Of a DNA stretch of 6,951 nucleotides, positions 5,371 to 6,951 are shown piece by piece; position 1 is the first letter of the stretch; the number at the start of each line of letters is the position of its first letter. Origin of the DNA: Candidatus Moranbacteria bacterium RIFCSPHIGHO2_02_FULL_40_12b (GTDB lineage: Bacteria > Patescibacteriota > Minisyncoccia > Moranbacterales > 2-12-FULL-40-10). The notes beneath the pieces are model-generated. The model made no database searches and had not been told where the DNA came from. It saw only the letters and a program-made list of their open reading frames with translations. The stretch is taken from NCBI GenBank assembly GCA_001784725.1, contig MFRX01000041.1, positions 28,100 through 35,050 of the forward strand, given 5' to 3'. A program made the position numbers and the translations under genes.

Positions 5371-5605
5371 AATCAGGAATCGGATCATATCCCCCGTCGT
5401 TCCACGGATGGCAATGGGCTATCCTTTTAAGTCCCAACCATCCGCCTTTTAATATGCCGAATTTGCCGATTGCTTCATAGGTATATTGCGAGCAAGTCGG
5501 GTGGAACCGGCAGAATCTTTCCGAATATATGAATGACAGCCAGCCATGGTCAAAGGATAGCGTCTTTTGGTATATTCTTATCAGGGATAATACTATTTTT
5601 TTCAT
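5357..5605 (-). CDS. yidD: Membrane protein insertion efficiency factor YidD
   Basis: Small membrane-associated protein that aids YidC-dependent insertion of inner-membrane proteins. Seen: 82 residues with the full family signature: an amphipathic N-terminal helix (IVLSLIRIYQKTLS), CRFHPTCSQYTYEAI at 32-46, LGLKRI at 57-62, CHPW at 65-68 and GGYDPIP at 71-77. The three conserved cysteines (32, 38, 65) are present. Phe18 sits where Pro is typical in LSPDHGW. ATG 5605 gives the standard start but has no SD. A TTGACA-N17-TAGATT site would start transcription about 5 bases upstream, so a leaderless message is possible. The usual rnpA-rpmH neighbours are absent; two small Cys-containing genes follow on the same strand. 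The last residues derive from the adjoining 8-bp repeat. Confidence 0.96.
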   Translation of the reverse strand: MKKIVLSLIRIYQKTLSFDHGWLSFIYSERFCRFHPTCSQYTYEAIGKFGILKGGWLGLKRIAHCHPWNDGGYDPIPDSLKH

Positions 5606-5616
5606 CGCTTACAGCC

Positions 5617-5645
5617 AATCTAGCGGCTGGACTATTTTTTGTCAA
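5617..5645 (-). promoter_or_regulatory. Possible yidD promoter, overlapping the corA -35
   Basis: Minus strand TTGACA (5645-5640), 17-bp spacer, TAGATT (5622-5617; 4 of 6 to consensus). Start would fall near 5610, only about 5 bases before the yidD ATG. An 18-bp inverted repeat, CAGCC(8)GGCTG at 5612-5629, straddles the -10 and could be an operator or leader hairpin. Confidence 0.4.
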
Positions 5646-5667
5646 GAAAGAAATTTGATTGTATAAT
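5639..5667 (+). promoter_or_regulatory. corA promoter
   Basis: TTGTCA (5639-5644), 17-bp spacer, perfect TATAAT (5662-5667). Start near 5674 gives a leader of about 110 bases to the corA ATG. The -35 shares five bases with the minus-strand TTGACA of yidD, so the two divergent promoters probably compete. Confidence 0.65.
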
Positions 5668-5676
5668 AAAAACACC

Positions 5677-5778
5677 TACAAATTACAAATCTTTTACAAA
5701 TTTACAAATTATTTCTCATAAATCATTTATTGGATAAAAAGTACTATTCGTATATTTGTAAGTAATTCGTAATTCGTA
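5677..5778. repeat. TACAAAT / ATTYGTA word array in the corA leader
   Basis: TACAAAT occurs at 5677-5683, 5684-5690, 5695-5701 and 5703-5709. Inverse-type words ATTCGTA, ATTTGTA, ATTCGTA and ATTCGTA follow at 5746, 5754, 5765 and 5772. The two halves can pair into a long imperfect hairpin. The last pair (5765-5778) has an exact 14-bp inverse copy after corA at 6698-6711. Confidence 0.7.
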
Positions 5779-5783
5779 GGGAT

Positions 5784-6692
5784 ATGAAACAAATAAAATT
5801 CGACAAAATTACCTGGGTGGATTTTGGGGACCCTTCGGCCGACGATATTCTTTATCTTAAGAAAAGTTTTAATATCCATCCTCTGGCAATTGAGGAATTC
5901 ACCACCCCCACCATCCGTCCGAAAGCCACGCAGTATGATTCCTGCCTTTTTTTGACCATCCATATTCCCCTTTTTGACGTAAAAAAACGAACGACTTATC
6001 CGGGAGAACTGGACATCATCCTGAATAAAGACCACCTGATTACCGGGCACAAGGAAAAAATTTATCAGCTCACGGAATTTTTCAAAAAATTGGGCGAGAA
6101 TGATGACCGGAGGCGGCTCTATATGAGCCACACCCCCGCCCATCTTCTCTACCACATTCTGGAAACACTGTTAGAATCGTGCTTTCCGAAACTGGACCAT
6201 ATCGTGGAAAACCTCAATAAAATTGAAGATGAGATATTCAAAGGAAACGAGAAAAATATGGTCTTTGAAATTTCAATCGTCAAAAGGGATATACTTAATT
6301 TCCGACGCACCATAAAACCCCAACGTTCTGTTTTGGAATCAATCATTCAAAAGCACGATATGTTTATCCCTATTGATTTGAAACCCTACTATCAGGATCT
6401 TGTCGGCACCAATATCCGCCTTTGGAACGCGCTGGAAAACGCCAAGGAAACCATTGAATCGCTGGAGGAAACCAACAACTCGCTGCTTTCCAACAAATTA
6501 AACCTGACTATGAAAGTGCTTACCATATTTTCCGCCATTATGCTTCCGATGACTGTTTATTCCAATATCTTGGCGATGAGCGCCGATATTCCCTTCGGGA
6601 AAAATCCCCATGGATTCTGGATCCACATAATAATAATGCTTATTCTCTCGCTTTTCACGATCACGATATTTAAAATGAGAAAATGGCTTTGA
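5784..6692 (+). CDS. corA: CorA-family divalent metal transporter with altered GMN motif
   Basis: CorA proteins form pentameric inner-membrane channels for Mg2+ or Co2+ uptake, with a large cytoplasmic N-terminal domain and two C-terminal helices. Seen: 302 residues with the family's alpha/beta start (HPLAIEEF at 32-39, FLTIHIPLFD at 56-65), a long charged helical stalk (about 120-240, ending ESLEETNNSLLSNKLNLTMKVLT), TM1 at about 244-263 (IFSAIMLPMTVYSNIL), TM2 at about 277-296, and a basic tail KMRKWL. The universal GMN at the end of TM1 reads AMS (264-266, bases 6573-6581). The following loop ADIPFGKNPHGFWI otherwise aligns well with CorA relatives. ATG 5784 is the natural start; only a poorly spaced AGGG precedes it. 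It is monocistronic, flanked by inverted 14-bp repeats. Family assignment is secure; Mg2+ transport is uncertain because of the motif. Confidence 0.9.
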   Translation: MKQIKFDKITWVDFGDPSADDILYLKKSFNIHPLAIEEFTTPTIRPKATQYDSCLFLTIHIPLFDVKKRTTYPGELDIILNKDHLITGHKEKIYQLTEFFKKLGENDDRRRLYMSHTPAHLLYHILETLLESCFPKLDHIVENLNKIEDEIFKGNEKNMVFEISIVKRDILNFRRTIKPQRSVLESIIQKHDMFIPIDLKPYYQDLVGTNIRLWNALENAKETIESLEETNNSLLSNKLNLTMKVLTIFSAIMLPMTVYSNILAMSADIPFGKNPHGFWIHIIIMLILSLFTITIFKMRKWL

Positions 6693-6697
6693 AAATT

Positions 6698-6791
6698 TAC
6701 GAATTACGAATCTAACTAAATTACGAATTTTCCGAAACTATGAAATGTTAAAAAAATATTCGTATTTTCGCTTTATTCGCAGTTCGTAATT
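6698..6791. repeat. TTACGAAT / ATTCGTAA word array between corA and cysS
   Basis: TACGAATTACGAAT at 6698-6711 is the exact inverse of 5765-5778 before corA. AATTACGAA (6719-6727) pairs with TTCGTAATT (6783-6791), with further ATTCG words between. No terminator with a T-tract is visible and no clear promoter for cysS was found here. Confidence 0.65.
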
Positions 6792-6799
6792 GCTAAAAA

Positions 6800-6951
6800 A
6801 TGTTAAAGCTTTATAATGCATTAACTAGAAATAAAGAAGGATTCAAACCGATTCATCCCGGCAAAGTCGGGATGTATGTCTGCGGGCCGACGGTTTATGA
6901 CCATTGCCATCTGGGGCACGCGCGCGGCTATGTCGCCATGGATATTCTCCG
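6800..6951 (+). CDS. cysS: Cysteinyl-tRNA synthetase, N-terminal part (cut by window)
   Basis: Class I synthetase that charges tRNA-Cys. Only the first 50 codons are present. They show the diagnostic family start: LYNALTRNKEGF, then GMYVCGPTVYD with the catalytic-site zinc ligand Cys, and HLGHAR, the class I HIGH signature, followed by GYVAMDIL. ATG 6800 gives the standard N-terminus and has no SD (upstream is TTGCTAAAAA). An inverted repeat, CATCCCG(7)CGGGATG at 6853-6873, lies within the coding region and may be incidental. It follows corA by 107 bases of repeat-rich spacer on the same strand. The identity is clear despite the truncation; the KMSKS region lies outside the window. Confidence 0.95.
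   Translation, partial: MLKLYNALTRNKEGFKPIHPGKVGMYVCGPTVYDHCHLGHARGYVAMDIL

Noticed and set aside
5674..5783. Mg2+-sensing riboswitch in the corA leader
   Set aside because: The leader is AT-rich repeat words; I see none of the conserved cores of known Mg2+ leaders.
5727..6346. Minus-strand open frames of 142 and 65 codons across corA
   Set aside because: They overlap a clear CorA family gene, lack SD sites and resemble no protein.

Overview
The window looks like a chromosomal piece of a Candidate Phyla Radiation (Patescibacteria) bacterium. This rests on a compact HrcA, CPR-style YidD and CorA sequences, core genes without good Shine-Dalgarno (SD) sites, and AT-rich spacers filled with degenerate 7-8 bp tandem words. 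UGA acts as a stop (gene A at 2412, corA at 6690), so it is not a UGA-recoding lineage such as SR1/Gracilibacteria. The lineage is inferred from reading only.

Left half: a heat-shock locus on the minus strand, in transcription order hrcA (4527-3790), grpE (3781-2801), dnaK (1901-3). hrcA has a near-consensus promoter overlapped by a CIRCE operator (4578-4604), so HrcA should repress its own operon. dnaK has its own weak promoter and no CIRCE. The locus departs from the plain hrcA-grpE-dnaK order in two ways. First, grpE is fused in frame behind an AT-rich nucleotidyltransferase-like domain and carries an exact 42-nt palindromic in-frame insertion near its C-terminus. Second, a self-contained plus-strand cassette lies antisense between grpE and dnaK. 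It has a promoter at 2105-2133, two overlapping small unknown genes with excellent SD sites, a hairpin, a single-stranded anti-SD-like segment resembling the 3' end of 16S rRNA, and a terminator at 2657-2694. This cassette is the best candidate for something undescribed.

Middle: yidD (5605-5357) is followed on the same strand by two small Cys-containing unknown genes (5229-5026 and 5002-4676), closed by a strong terminator (4639-4670) that directly abuts the hrcA promoter. YidD helps membrane-protein insertion; the two small proteins may bind metal.

Right: a plus-strand CorA-family transporter gene (5784-6692) whose GMN signature reads AMS. It is expressed from a promoter whose -35 box overlaps that of divergent yidD. 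The window ends in the first 50 codons of cysS (cysteinyl-tRNA synthetase).

No gap between genes exceeds 300 bases. Each spacer carries its own family of short AT-rich tandem words, and the stop codons of hrcA, grpE and yidD lie inside such words. I see no tRNA, rRNA, CRISPR, insertion sequence or origin.
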